Source: Ruminococcus sp. (GTDB taxonomy: Bacteria > Bacillota > Clostridia > Oscillospirales > Ruminococcaceae). Taken from it: DNA of 10,839 nucleotides. A model generated the notes under the pieces. It searched no databases and was not told the DNA's origin. It worked only from the letters and a program-made list of their open reading frames with translations. Made by a program: the position numbers and the translations under genes. Below, piece by piece: positions 1-6,265 of this stretch (position 1 is the first letter of the stretch; the number at the start of each line of letters is the position of its first letter). The DNA is taken from NCBI RefSeq assembly GCF_019417665.1, contig NZ_DXUU01000065.1, positions 1 through 10,839 of the forward strand, read 5' to 3'.

Positions 1-129
1 TTTTTCATCTATTATCCTTGCTTCCTTGACATCAATACCACGCACTCAACGTGCCTTGAAAGCCTGATATTGATGTCACTATGACAACCATATTAGTGCG
101 TCAACTGGGTAAAATGAGCAATTTTGACA
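1..129 (-). mobile_element. Possible end of an insertion sequence (tentative)
   Basis: No gene can be read here, but the stretch is packed with short inverted repeats. There is an 11-bp perfect pair (27-37 with 68-78), a 7-bp pair ACGCACT/AGTGCGT (40-46 with 95-101), and several TTGAC/GTCAA copies. Read on the minus strand, a TGTCAAAATTG-type tip at 129-119 is followed by about 110 bp of repeats, then AAGGATAATAG and an ATG at position 8 that runs off the window. A TGT tip, multiple transposase-binding-like repeats and a first gene about 120 bp inside would fit an IS21-like left end, but no transposase sequence is visible. It could equally be an ordinary intergenic region upstream of an unrelated gene. 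Confidence 0.3.
27..78. repeat. 11-bp perfect inverted repeat with 30-bp spacer
   Basis: TGACATCAATA at 27-37 is matched exactly by TATTGATGTCA at 68-78. Neither arm extends further outward or inward. There is no T-tract next to the arms, so this does not look like a rho-independent terminator. It fits a protein-binding site pair or transposon-end repeats better. Confidence 0.6.
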
Positions 130-170
130 CTTTTCTACTGATCAAAAATTCTATGCCCTAATCGTATTTC

Positions 171-509
171 TTACAGCAAAGCAAATTCATCCATATCTCC
201 TTGCTCTACACTAAATGTTGTTTGCGTGTTATCATAGTAGGAGTTGTCAAGAATAAAGAAATTATCTGGATCCGATGTTTCAATTGATCTTGTTTCGCCT
301 GTTATATCTAATTTAAATTCGTCTGGATCTGACGTTTCAATAGAATGAGTCAGAGTCCCATCAGAATCATGAACATACTCTCCTCTATCATATCTAAATT
401 CATCTATATCACTCGTTTCCATCGATTCTGTAACAATAGTATCATCCTTAGAAGGAATTACTAACTTTTTTACTTGCTTTAAATAATTCGACAGAATATG
501 CTTTTTCAT
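171..509 (-). CDS. Multi-core graspetide-type RiPP precursor peptide
   Basis: This 112-residue protein is predicted to be the substrate of the ATP-grasp enzyme at 1622-2524. Residues 1-26 form a basic leader with a plausible short helix (SNYLKQVKKLV). Four acidic repeats follow, at residues 27-38, 54-65, 73-84 and 98-109, with the shared pattern T-x-S-[MIV]-E-x-x-D-x-D-[EN]-F. The first three contain ETSD and the fourth has EQGD instead. Alternating Thr/Ser and Asp/Glu is what graspetide macrocyclases join as side-chain esters; the exact linkage is unknown. There is no Cys, signal peptide or membrane segment. I do not recognise the repeat as a described graspetide class. The start is set by AAGGAG eight bases upstream. 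The ATG overlaps the stop of the preceding gene (TAATG), which suggests translational coupling. The call rests on repeat architecture plus the neighbouring enzyme, not on homology. Confidence 0.75.
   Translation of the reverse strand: MKKHILSNYLKQVKKLVIPSKDDTIVTESMETSDIDEFRYDRGEYVHDSDGTLTHSIETSDPDEFKLDITGETRSIETSDPDNFFILDNSYYDNTQTTFSVEQGDMDEFALL
183..431 (-). repeat. Four coding repeats, core motifs of the precursor
   Basis: The units lie at 396-431, 315-350, 258-293 and 183-218 and encode T-x-S-[MIV]-E-[TQ]-[SG]-D-x-D-[EN]-F. Units 2 and 3 share the peptide SIETSDPD but use different synonymous codons for Ser, Thr, Asp and Ile. The peptide is therefore conserved more than the DNA, so the repeats are not recent duplications. 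Linkers of 15, 7 and 13 residues separate the units. Confidence 0.85.
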
Positions 510-1057
510 TACGAATACTCCTTTTTATATACTAATATTTTAATATCATCAGGTTCTAATTGGTTGTCATTAACATATTGTATTTCAAATGACGAATCAA
601 ATATAAGAAATTCACTCTTAATAATACCAATATCTGATTGATCATTATAGATGACAATCATCATATCTGCATCCTGCATCTGTACGCACTTTTTTATATT
701 CGTTAACTGTATGGAATCCTTTGAGTAAGGATCATTTAAAGTAGCTACATCCATATTATAAATAATACTATTTGAAGTGTCAACTCTTTTTGGTGCATTT
801 GAGAAATGCATATAAATCTGATGATAAGAAAAAGCTATAATAAATAGGGTTAATGATGCTTCCATCCATTTTTGGATATTTAATACATAACTCACAAAAA
901 AATTTGCCTTATTTTTTAAGGATTGATAATCATAATAATACTGTGAAACTAACCTTTGAGTCAAATTCTCATCTTGTTCCTCTTTTAATGTTGAAAATCT
1001 GCTCATATTGTACTTTCCAACTTTAATGTATTGAAAGAGATATAATACTATATTCAT
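509..1057 (-). CDS. C-terminal half of a frame-split membrane protein of unknown family
   Basis: I do not recognise the family. The frame is open from about 1096, where a TGA lies just upstream in the same frame. It reads as the continuation of the gene at 1023-1619 after a one-base shift at the A/T run 1079-1086. It then encodes the rest of a transmembrane segment (IISAYFVMNIVLYLF), a charged loop (TLKEEQDENLTQRLV), one more membrane helix (MEASLTLFIIAFSYHQIYM), and a soluble tail of about 100 residues rich in Asp and Ile. The ATG at 1057 has no good ribosome binding site. If the half is made separately, the ATG at 1006 (MSRFSTLKEEQ) with GGAAAG upstream is the better start. The stop overlaps the start of the precursor gene. 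The context suggests export, membrane display or self-protection for the peptide product, which is inference. Confidence 0.6.
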   Translation of the reverse strand: MNIVLYLFQYIKVGKYNMSRFSTLKEEQDENLTQRLVSQYYYDYQSLKNKANFFVSYVLNIQKWMEASLTLFIIAFSYHQIYMHFSNAPKRVDTSNSIIYNMDVATLNDPYSKDSIQLTNIKKCVQMQDADMMIVIYNDQSDIGIIKSEFLIFDSSFEIQYVNDNQLEPDDIKILVYKKEYS

Positions 1058-1619
1058 GACAAAATATGCCGAGATGATAAAAAAAAGCTTTGTAGATCAT
1101 ATTGGTTTTAAACAATAATAATATTGAATCAAAACTTATGCCTAAAAGTATTGGTAATGCTGTTAGTAATACAGTAGTATAAATATTCATTTTATTGTCG
1201 CTTTTTTCGAGCCTACTATTTTCTACTTCTATATGATAACATAAACTCTCTTTTTCTTTTTCCAAGCGATCTTCCGTCATCTTTGAATTATTCAAACGCA
1301 TATAGTAGTCATTATATATCTGCTCTATATGATGGTCATTTTTATCGAAAATCTTCTTTAATGATATTAGTTTGAAAAGTTTTGGATGATACAAAACTTT
1401 ATTAGTGTTATTATCATAAGTTCTACTAAGTGTTAATATGTAGAATTTATAAGCACCGAGCATAATTTGAAAAAGACTTAGCCGCCATGTTCTTAATTGT
1501 GACCTAACAGCAATACTGTTATCAATTTTTAACTCTCCATATTTCTCATCTTCTGTTAACGAAAAAACAGGAAGCCAAGAAGCAATTAAAAGTATTAAAT
1601 TAATTATCTTCACTCTCAT
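1023..1619 (-). CDS. N-terminal half of a frame-split membrane protein of unknown family
   Basis: This is a 198-residue frame that starts five bases after the stop of the ATP-grasp gene, with GGGGGA as ribosome binding site inside that gene's last codons. It has an N-terminal hydrophobic segment (residues 4-20, signal anchor or first membrane helix) and an aromatic, possibly membrane-associated stretch near 45-62. A charged, coiled-coil-like region follows at about 85-142, then a strong membrane segment at about 145-170. The last 18 residues after Ala-Phe-Phe (178-180) are out of character for a membrane protein and end at a stop. Dropping one base from the T run there (minus-strand view) continues the hydrophobic segment into the frame at 509-1057 and gives a single protein of 369 residues. 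No ATP-binding cassette, protease or other catalytic motif is visible. Being between the macrocyclase and precursor genes implies a role with the peptide. Confidence 0.6.
   Translation of the reverse strand: MRVKIINLILLIASWLPVFSLTEDEKYGELKIDNSIAVRSQLRTWRLSLFQIMLGAYKFYILTLSRTYDNNTNKVLYHPKLFKLISLKKIFDKNDHHIEQIYNDYYMRLNNSKMTEDRLEKEKESLCYHIEVENSRLEKSDNKMNIYTTVLLTALPILLGISFDSILLLFKTNMIYKAFFYHLGIFCHEYSIISLSIH
1079..1086 (-). other. Eight-base homopolymer at the frame break of the membrane gene
   Basis: The run is A8 on the plus strand (T8 in the gene). In frame it reads GCT TTT TTT TAT. With seven T the frame becomes GCT TTT TTT ATC ATC and joins the two halves. The only window in which the frames can be joined is about 1026-1096, and this run is the obvious slippage point within it. 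The shift needed is +1 (or minus 2), not the classical minus-1 ribosomal frameshift. Confidence 0.8.
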
Positions 1620-1621
1620 TT

Positions 1622-2524
1622 TTATCCCCCAAGTAGCATGTTCATAATACTATCAGAAATAGAAAGACCTAAGATACATTCGAGCCATTGCCATTGTCCA
1701 TTTGGGTTGATTTCAAGGAAATACCATTTCCCATCAACATCCACTATGTAGTCTATAGCACCAAATCTTAACTGAAAATCTTTCATCATCATTTTAATAC
1801 ATTTTTTTATTTCTATCGGAATGTCGATAATTTCATATTGATTATTATTTCCAGCTCGCCAATCAATCATATTATCTGATACAATCTTTACAGCAAAAAA
1901 ATCATCATCAACTACAGTAATCCTTACTTCAAAACTTTTTTTAATATATTCCTGAATATATACTGGGGTTAATTCTGGACTATCATAGCTGTCATTCTCA
2001 TGCATTAGATTTGTTTGAATTATAGCTATTCCAGATGAAGTCTCAATTTTCCCTACAGAAATTGGCTTAATGATTCTTTGATCATTAATACATTTCCAGT
2101 AATCATTATTTCCAATAAATGATTTAGGCATTAAAATGGAGTGGCTTTTTGCATATATCAATTGAAATATTTTGTTTTCAGCCTGCCTTAATAAATAAGG
2201 TTTTGTGAGCACAACACCACTAAAGCTATTTGCCAGTCCATCTATAATAGCAAGAATATCACTATTAATGATTCGCCTGTATTCAGGAGCAAAATCACTT
2301 GTATCTGGGAAAGTAGGCTTACGATAGTATATACTTAGAGTTGTATTACTATTAATTGTATTATTTCTATACGATATTTCCCAGTAGGAGTTAGATATTG
2401 TAATTCCATAATCTGCAAACAAGTCAACATTAAATCTAAAAAAATTAGCTCTATATTTATTCTTTTCTATAATGTAGTCTATAGTTTTATCGTAAGAACA
2501 TGTAATAATTAGAATTTTAGACAT
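1622..2524 (-). CDS. ATP-grasp peptide macrocyclase, graspetide synthetase (MvdD-like)
   Basis: This 300-residue enzyme of the ATP-grasp superfamily has the length and layout of graspetide (microviridin-type) synthetases. These use ATP to activate Asp/Glu side chains of a precursor and ester- or amide-link them to Thr/Ser or Lys. Visible motifs are a pre-ATP-grasp N-terminal domain, YYRKP at 66-70, NKIFQL near 117-122, the nucleotide-binding IIKPIS at 151-156, and VYIQEYI at 188-194 with the following EVRITVV. The C-terminal metal/ATP block follows: DWR at 221-223, FGAIDYIVD at 254-262 and FLEINPNGQW at 269-278. RimK-type ligases are the main alternative, but the repeat-bearing precursor downstream favours the macrocyclase. 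I chose the ATG at 2524 (MSKILIIT) with GGGTG upstream; the ATG at 2530 and GTG at 2533 are in frame. It is first in its unit, 57 bases after the AAA gene, with no terminator between them. Confidence 0.85.
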   Translation of the reverse strand: MSKILIITCSYDKTIDYIIEKNKYRANFFRFNVDLFADYGITISNSYWEISYRNNTINSNTTLSIYYRKPTFPDTSDFAPEYRRIINSDILAIIDGLANSFSGVVLTKPYLLRQAENKIFQLIYAKSHSILMPKSFIGNNDYWKCINDQRIIKPISVGKIETSSGIAIIQTNLMHENDSYDSPELTPVYIQEYIKKSFEVRITVVDDDFFAVKIVSDNMIDWRAGNNNQYEIIDIPIEIKKCIKMMMKDFQLRFGAIDYIVDVDGKWYFLEINPNGQWQWLECILGLSISDSIMNMLLGG

Positions 2525-2581
2525 ATACATCACCCACTATCGATCTAATACAATATTCATTTTTCACCATCAGAAAGATTC

Positions 2582-4150
2582 TTAAATGTCAACCATTTCA
2601 AACTGACAAGCGTGTTTTTTACTCTTCTTATCATAGTTCACGCCAACAAACAGCACTTTTCCATGATAATCCTTCAAACAGCGAATATAGTTCCGGTCTT
2701 TGATTTGCCCCAGTGCAATGCCAGTGCTTTGATTCCATTTCAGTTCCACGATCATTGCCGGGTTATGGTTTCCGGTTCTTGGTACAAATACCAGATCCGC
2801 AAAGCCTTCTCCGCCCTGCAACTCCCGATAAACCGCATAGCTGTCTTGTGCGGAATAGTATGCCAGACTCAGCACACAAGCCAGCGAATTTTCATTGTTG
2901 TACTGAATCACAGAACAGTTGTCACAGTGAACTTCCTGAAGCATTTCCGCCACCTTTTCCGCATTCTGTGCCAGTGTCAATTGCAGCAGCTTGTCGGAAC
3001 GATGAATGGCATTGTTGACCGTCTGGAACTCCTGTCCCTGGATGGAATTGAGAAATTCCTGCCGCACTTCCTTGTTGGGAATCCAGGCAGTTTTTGTGTC
3101 GAAATCATAAGTCAGATACCCCAGATGCACCAGCAAAGTCAAAATATCGTCTGCTGTTTCAAAGGTACACATATCGTTCTGGAATGTTTTCGTGTTAATA
3201 GAAATATGCTCTCCGGCAATCATGCGAATGATCTTGTCCCGTAAGCCGTTTTCGTTGCGGACAATGTACATTTTCAGGGCCTCATAGGTTTCCGTTTGCG
3301 TCCAATAGCTGTCGAAGACTCGGTTCATCATTGCTGATGTCACAGATCTTGGATTGTAAATCGACACCCCGTTGACATTGTATCCGTCATACCAATCTTT
3401 TGTCTGCTCGAAAGACATCTGATAACATTCACAAAGTTGACGAACTTCCCTCTCTGTAAAACCAGTAGATTCTGCGAGTGCATATTGATTGGTCATGGAG
3501 TATTCATCAAACATATTCAGTGCAGAATGTTGACCGTATTTCTTGATTGGAAGAATCCCAGTCATATAGGCAAGTGCCACATAGGGTTGTCCTTTCAGAA
3601 GATCCCGCAGAAAATCCAGATATTCCTTTTGAGCAGTCGCATTATCCCGATGCACCCGGAAAATGGAATCCCATTCGTCAATGATGAAGATAAACTTTTC
3701 TTCACATTGACCGTACAGATCTTCCAACGCAATAATCAAACTGGTTTCTTCCGGCTCTATCACGGAGAATGTCTGTTTCATCTCTTTTAGCACACGTTTC
3801 TGCAAGAAGTCCAGCATTTCATGGACATTTTTGGTTCTGCCAAGGAATTTCTGCATATCGATGTGAATCACATTATACCGGTTCAAGTGCTTTTCAAAAT
3901 CCGGTGTCTGTGCAATCTGAAACTTGGAAAACAATTCTCTCGAATCGCAGCCCTTGCTGTAATAAGCCGTCAGCATATTCTCTGCCATCGACTTTCCGAA
4001 TCTTCTGGGACGGCTGACGCAGATCTCCTTATTTTCTCCAAACAAACATTTATTGGTGAAAGAAATCAACATGGTCTTATCCACATAAATTTCAGAATAA
4101 GTAACTGTAGAGTAAAACAAATCATTTCCTGGGTTCAGATAGATTCCCAT
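2582..4150 (-). CDS. AAA-ATPase_like / PDDEXK_9 domain protein
   Basis: This 522-residue protein has the domain order of the large AAA-ATPase_like (PF09820) plus PDDEXK_9 (PF08011) family, common and multi-copy in gut Clostridia and Bacteroidota. The N-terminal half has the family's variant Walker A, RPRRFGKSM (47-55), and a Walker B FIFIIDEWD (153-161). The C-terminus has a restriction-nuclease-like core: Asp452 in GFADLVFVP, then Glu469 and Lys471 in VELKW. The nucleolytic signature therefore appears intact. The biological role of the family is not established. The start is fixed by GGAGGTG seven bases upstream and by a promoter at 4175-4203. Its GC content is visibly higher than that of the downstream graspetide genes. 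It could be transcribed through into them, but nothing else links the functions. Confidence 0.85.
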   Translation of the reverse strand: MGIYLNPGNDLFYSTVTYSEIYVDKTMLISFTNKCLFGENKEICVSRPRRFGKSMAENMLTAYYSKGCDSRELFSKFQIAQTPDFEKHLNRYNVIHIDMQKFLGRTKNVHEMLDFLQKRVLKEMKQTFSVIEPEETSLIIALEDLYGQCEEKFIFIIDEWDSIFRVHRDNATAQKEYLDFLRDLLKGQPYVALAYMTGILPIKKYGQHSALNMFDEYSMTNQYALAESTGFTEREVRQLCECYQMSFEQTKDWYDGYNVNGVSIYNPRSVTSAMMNRVFDSYWTQTETYEALKMYIVRNENGLRDKIIRMIAGEHISINTKTFQNDMCTFETADDILTLLVHLGYLTYDFDTKTAWIPNKEVRQEFLNSIQGQEFQTVNNAIHRSDKLLQLTLAQNAEKVAEMLQEVHCDNCSVIQYNNENSLACVLSLAYYSAQDSYAVYRELQGGEGFADLVFVPRTGNHNPAMIVELKWNQSTGIALGQIKDRNYIRCLKDYHGKVLFVGVNYDKKSKKHACQFEMVDI

Positions 4151-4174
4151 GATGCAGCACCTCCGTTTTTTCTT

Positions 4175-4203
4175 AGTATACCATAAATTTAAGGAGAAAT
4201 CAA
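4175..4203 (-). promoter_or_regulatory. Sigma-A-type promoter of the AAA/PDDEXK gene
   Basis: On the minus strand, TTGATT (4203-4198) is followed by a 17-base spacer and TATACT (4180-4175). TGG sits directly before the -10, giving an extended -10 element. The ATG lies about 25 bases downstream, with a GGAGGTG ribosome binding site between. Confidence 0.7.
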
Positions 4204-4227
4204 GACAACAATGCCGTTATAAAATCT

Positions 4228-4270
4228 AAAAATCCTCCCCTGCTTTTATATTTTGCAAAGGAGGATTTTT
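4228..4270 (-). terminator. Rho-independent terminator of the recombinase unit
   Basis: AAAAATCCTCC (4228-4238) pairs perfectly with GGAGGATTTTT (4260-4270), giving an 11-bp stem. A short TGC/GCA inner helix (4241-4243 with 4255-4257) sits beyond a CC/AA mismatch. On the minus strand it starts eight bases after the stop of the last recombinase gene and ends in a T-tract (TTTTTAGATTTT). The stem is symmetric, but no plus-strand gene ends here. Confidence 0.85.
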
Positions 4271-4278
4271 GAAGTGGT

Positions 4279-5835
4279 TCACTTTTCAATGGAAACCGCG
4301 ACACCTGATTGAAATGTAAAATTCAGTCGATCGGAAGAAACCGTTACTTTTGCAAGTAGATGCCGAACCAGCGTTTCATCAAATTCGGCAATCTGATGCG
4401 GCTGAGCAGCCAAAAATTCCTGCAGTTCCCGCATACGTTCTTTCTGCTCCTGTTGAGAAACATTTTCCCTTAAAGCCTGTTCCTTTTGCTCTCGCAGCCG
4501 AAAGATCTCCTGTGCTATCTCCTCATAATCCTCATGCCGTTCTGCACATTCGATCAACTTTTTCTGAAGAACATCTAATTTTCTCTGTATTTCCTTGGGC
4601 AGATTGGATTGTTCCATTTCAATCACTTCAGCCATATTTTCCTGTAAGATAGAAAGATATGTTTCACTGCCTCCTGTCAATTGATTCAGAGCCTCTACAA
4701 AAGCTTGCTTCAAAGATTCCTCATAGACTGTTCGTGCATGACACGCTCCTTTTTTCTCCAATCTGGTCATACATCGCCACACCACAGATTTGCAGCCTCG
4801 GTTATTCCAATGGATTCTGCGGAATTGTTCCCCACATTCAGCACAGTAAAGCAAACCAGTAAAACAGTGTTTTGCACTAAATCCACGCCGTCTGCCCATA
4901 CAATCCACCTGTGAACCACGCCTTGCAATTTCCTCCTGCACCTGTAAGAACAATGCTCTGGGAATAATTGCCTCATGATCGTCCTCCACATAATACTGCG
5001 GCATTTCACCGTTATTTTTAATGCGTTTTTTCTTGAGAAAATCCACAGTATATGTTTTTTGCAGAAGGGCATCTCCCATATACTTTTCATTTTCCAGAAT
5101 TAACCGAATCGAACTGTCATGCCATCGGGTATTTCCTCTTGCTGTTCGGATACCGTCCCGTTCCAGTCCCCTTGCGATCTGCTGACAGCTTGCTCCCTCC
5201 AGATACTCCCGATAGATTCGTTTTACCGTTTCCGCTTGTTCCGGATTGATCACAAGATCTCCGTTTTCGTCCTTATCATAGCCAAGAAAACAGCTGGCAT
5301 TGACCATCACCTTTCCCTGTTGAAACCGATACTGCATTCCCAGTTTGACATTCTGACTCAGAGATTCTGATTCCTGTTGTGCCAGAGATGCCATAATGGT
5401 AATCAGCACCTCCCCTTTCGCATCCATTGTGTTGATGGACTCTTTTTCAAAATAGATTGGAATGTTTTGTGCTTTCAGCTGTCGGATGTAATTCAGGCAA
5501 TCTACTGTGTTTCTGGCGAATCGGCTGATGGATTTGGTAATGAGCATATCAATCTTTCCGTCCATGCAATCCTGAATCATCTGATGGAACTGTTCCCGAT
5601 GTTTTGTGGAGGTTGCACTGATGCCGTCATCGGCATAGATCCCAGCAAAGACCCATTCCGGATTCCTGTGAATGACTTCCTCATAATGTGCAATTTGTGC
5701 CTGATAGCTGGTTGCCTGTTCCTCTGTATCCGTGGAAACACGGCAATAGGCTGCTACACGAATCTTTCGAGTTTCCTGTGACGTTACAGCATGATTTCTT
5801 TGCTTTCGTGGTGGAATTGTAGTGACCTTTGGCAT
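4279..5835 (-). CDS. Large serine recombinase (third gene of recombinase set)
   Basis: This 518-residue site-specific recombinase probably acts in integration or excision of the element. The resolvase-type catalytic domain starts at about residue 25, with the nucleophile Ser34 in YCRVSTDTEEQ, the family's DDGISATS block, and KSISRFARNTVDCL supplying the active-site arginines. A Recombinase domain (about 175-300) has the PEQAETVKRIYREYLEG and ENEKYMGD signatures. A zinc ribbon follows (YCAECGEQF, then two further cysteines near WRC and GAC), then a long Glu/Lys/Gln-rich coiled coil at about 385-470. All parts are present, so it should be active. It is clearly paralogous to the gene at 6265-7818. 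The ATG lies eight bases after the stop of the 140-aa gene; the AAGGAG site ten bases upstream lies in that gene's end. Confidence 0.93.
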   Translation of the reverse strand: MPKVTTIPPRKQRNHAVTSQETRKIRVAAYCRVSTDTEEQATSYQAQIAHYEEVIHRNPEWVFAGIYADDGISATSTKHREQFHQMIQDCMDGKIDMLITKSISRFARNTVDCLNYIRQLKAQNIPIYFEKESINTMDAKGEVLITIMASLAQQESESLSQNVKLGMQYRFQQGKVMVNASCFLGYDKDENGDLVINPEQAETVKRIYREYLEGASCQQIARGLERDGIRTARGNTRWHDSSIRLILENEKYMGDALLQKTYTVDFLKKKRIKNNGEMPQYYVEDDHEAIIPRALFLQVQEEIARRGSQVDCMGRRRGFSAKHCFTGLLYCAECGEQFRRIHWNNRGCKSVVWRCMTRLEKKGACHARTVYEESLKQAFVEALNQLTGGSETYLSILQENMAEVIEMEQSNLPKEIQRKLDVLQKKLIECAERHEDYEEIAQEIFRLREQKEQALRENVSQQEQKERMRELQEFLAAQPHQIAEFDETLVRHLLAKVTVSSDRLNFTFQSGVAVSIEK

Positions 5836-5842
5836 TGTTGCA

Positions 5843-6265
5843 TTACTCCTTATTTTCTATCAAATGATAAAGATATTCTGCCTGCTGAAATGGTGTATTT
5901 CTATCTAGTTCTGGTATTTGCTGCGGCAGTTCCAACAAAAATTTTGTCTGTGGACATACGGGCTTTCTCCTCGTTTTTCCAAGTCGCTGCATTACATCTG
6001 CACGATGCTGCCACTCTGCATTTGCCCGATCATATGTTTCTTTGTCCAGAATTGCCGGATAAAAAGCATCTCCAAGGTAGCATTTTCGCTGCATCATTCG
6101 ACGAACAGTGCTATGTGCCATGGGATGACCTGCTGCTCTTGCTGCCGACTGTAAACTCATACCGGCAATATAATTTTGAAAAATAAGGCGAATCTGTGCT
6201 GCCTCTGCCGGTATAATCACAGCAGCACCGTTTTCAATTCGGTAGCCGTAAGGAATCTGTCCCAT
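5843..6265 (-). CDS. Recombinase-domain protein lacking the catalytic domain
   Basis: This 140-residue protein contains essentially only the DNA-binding Recombinase domain (PF07508-like). It shows IPYGYRIENG, IIPAEAAQIRLIFQNYIAG, STVRRMMQRKCYLGDAF and DKETYDRANAEW, the same landmarks as in the middle of the two flanking recombinases. There is no resolvase domain, no catalytic Ser and no zinc ribbon. The start at 6265 (MGQIPYG) is set by AAAGGAG eight bases upstream, and its ATG shares a base with the upstream stop (TGATG). A longer in-frame start at 6295 would overlap the upstream gene. A clean start, coupling and tight fit argue for a functional partner subunit or accessory DNA-binding protein rather than a broken remnant. 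A truncated third recombinase is the alternative. Confidence 0.8.
   Translation of the reverse strand: MGQIPYGYRIENGAAVIIPAEAAQIRLIFQNYIAGMSLQSAARAAGHPMAHSTVRRMMQRKCYLGDAFYPAILDKETYDRANAEWQHRADVMQRLGKTRRKPVCPQTKFLLELPQQIPELDRNTPFQQAEYLYHLIENKE

Noticed and set aside
27..78. Rho-independent terminator after the precursor gene
   Set aside because: The loop is 30 bases, the stem is AT-rich and no T-tract follows on either strand.
183..431. Acidic DxDE repeats as calcium-binding (EF-hand, dockerin or RTX) sites
   Set aside because: There is no 12-residue DxDxDG loop or GGxGxD nonapeptide; the invariant Thr/Ser and the adjacent ATP-grasp gene fit a modified-peptide core better.
1079..1086. Classical minus-1 programmed frameshift at the T8 run
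   Set aside because: The second half lies in the +1 frame relative to the first, so a minus-1 slip would not join them.
2534..2592. TTGACA on the minus strand (2592-2587) as a -35 for the graspetide unit
   Set aside because: It lies inside the last codons of the AAA gene and no -10 occurs at 16-18 bases; the nearest TATTGT-like element is about 31 bases away.
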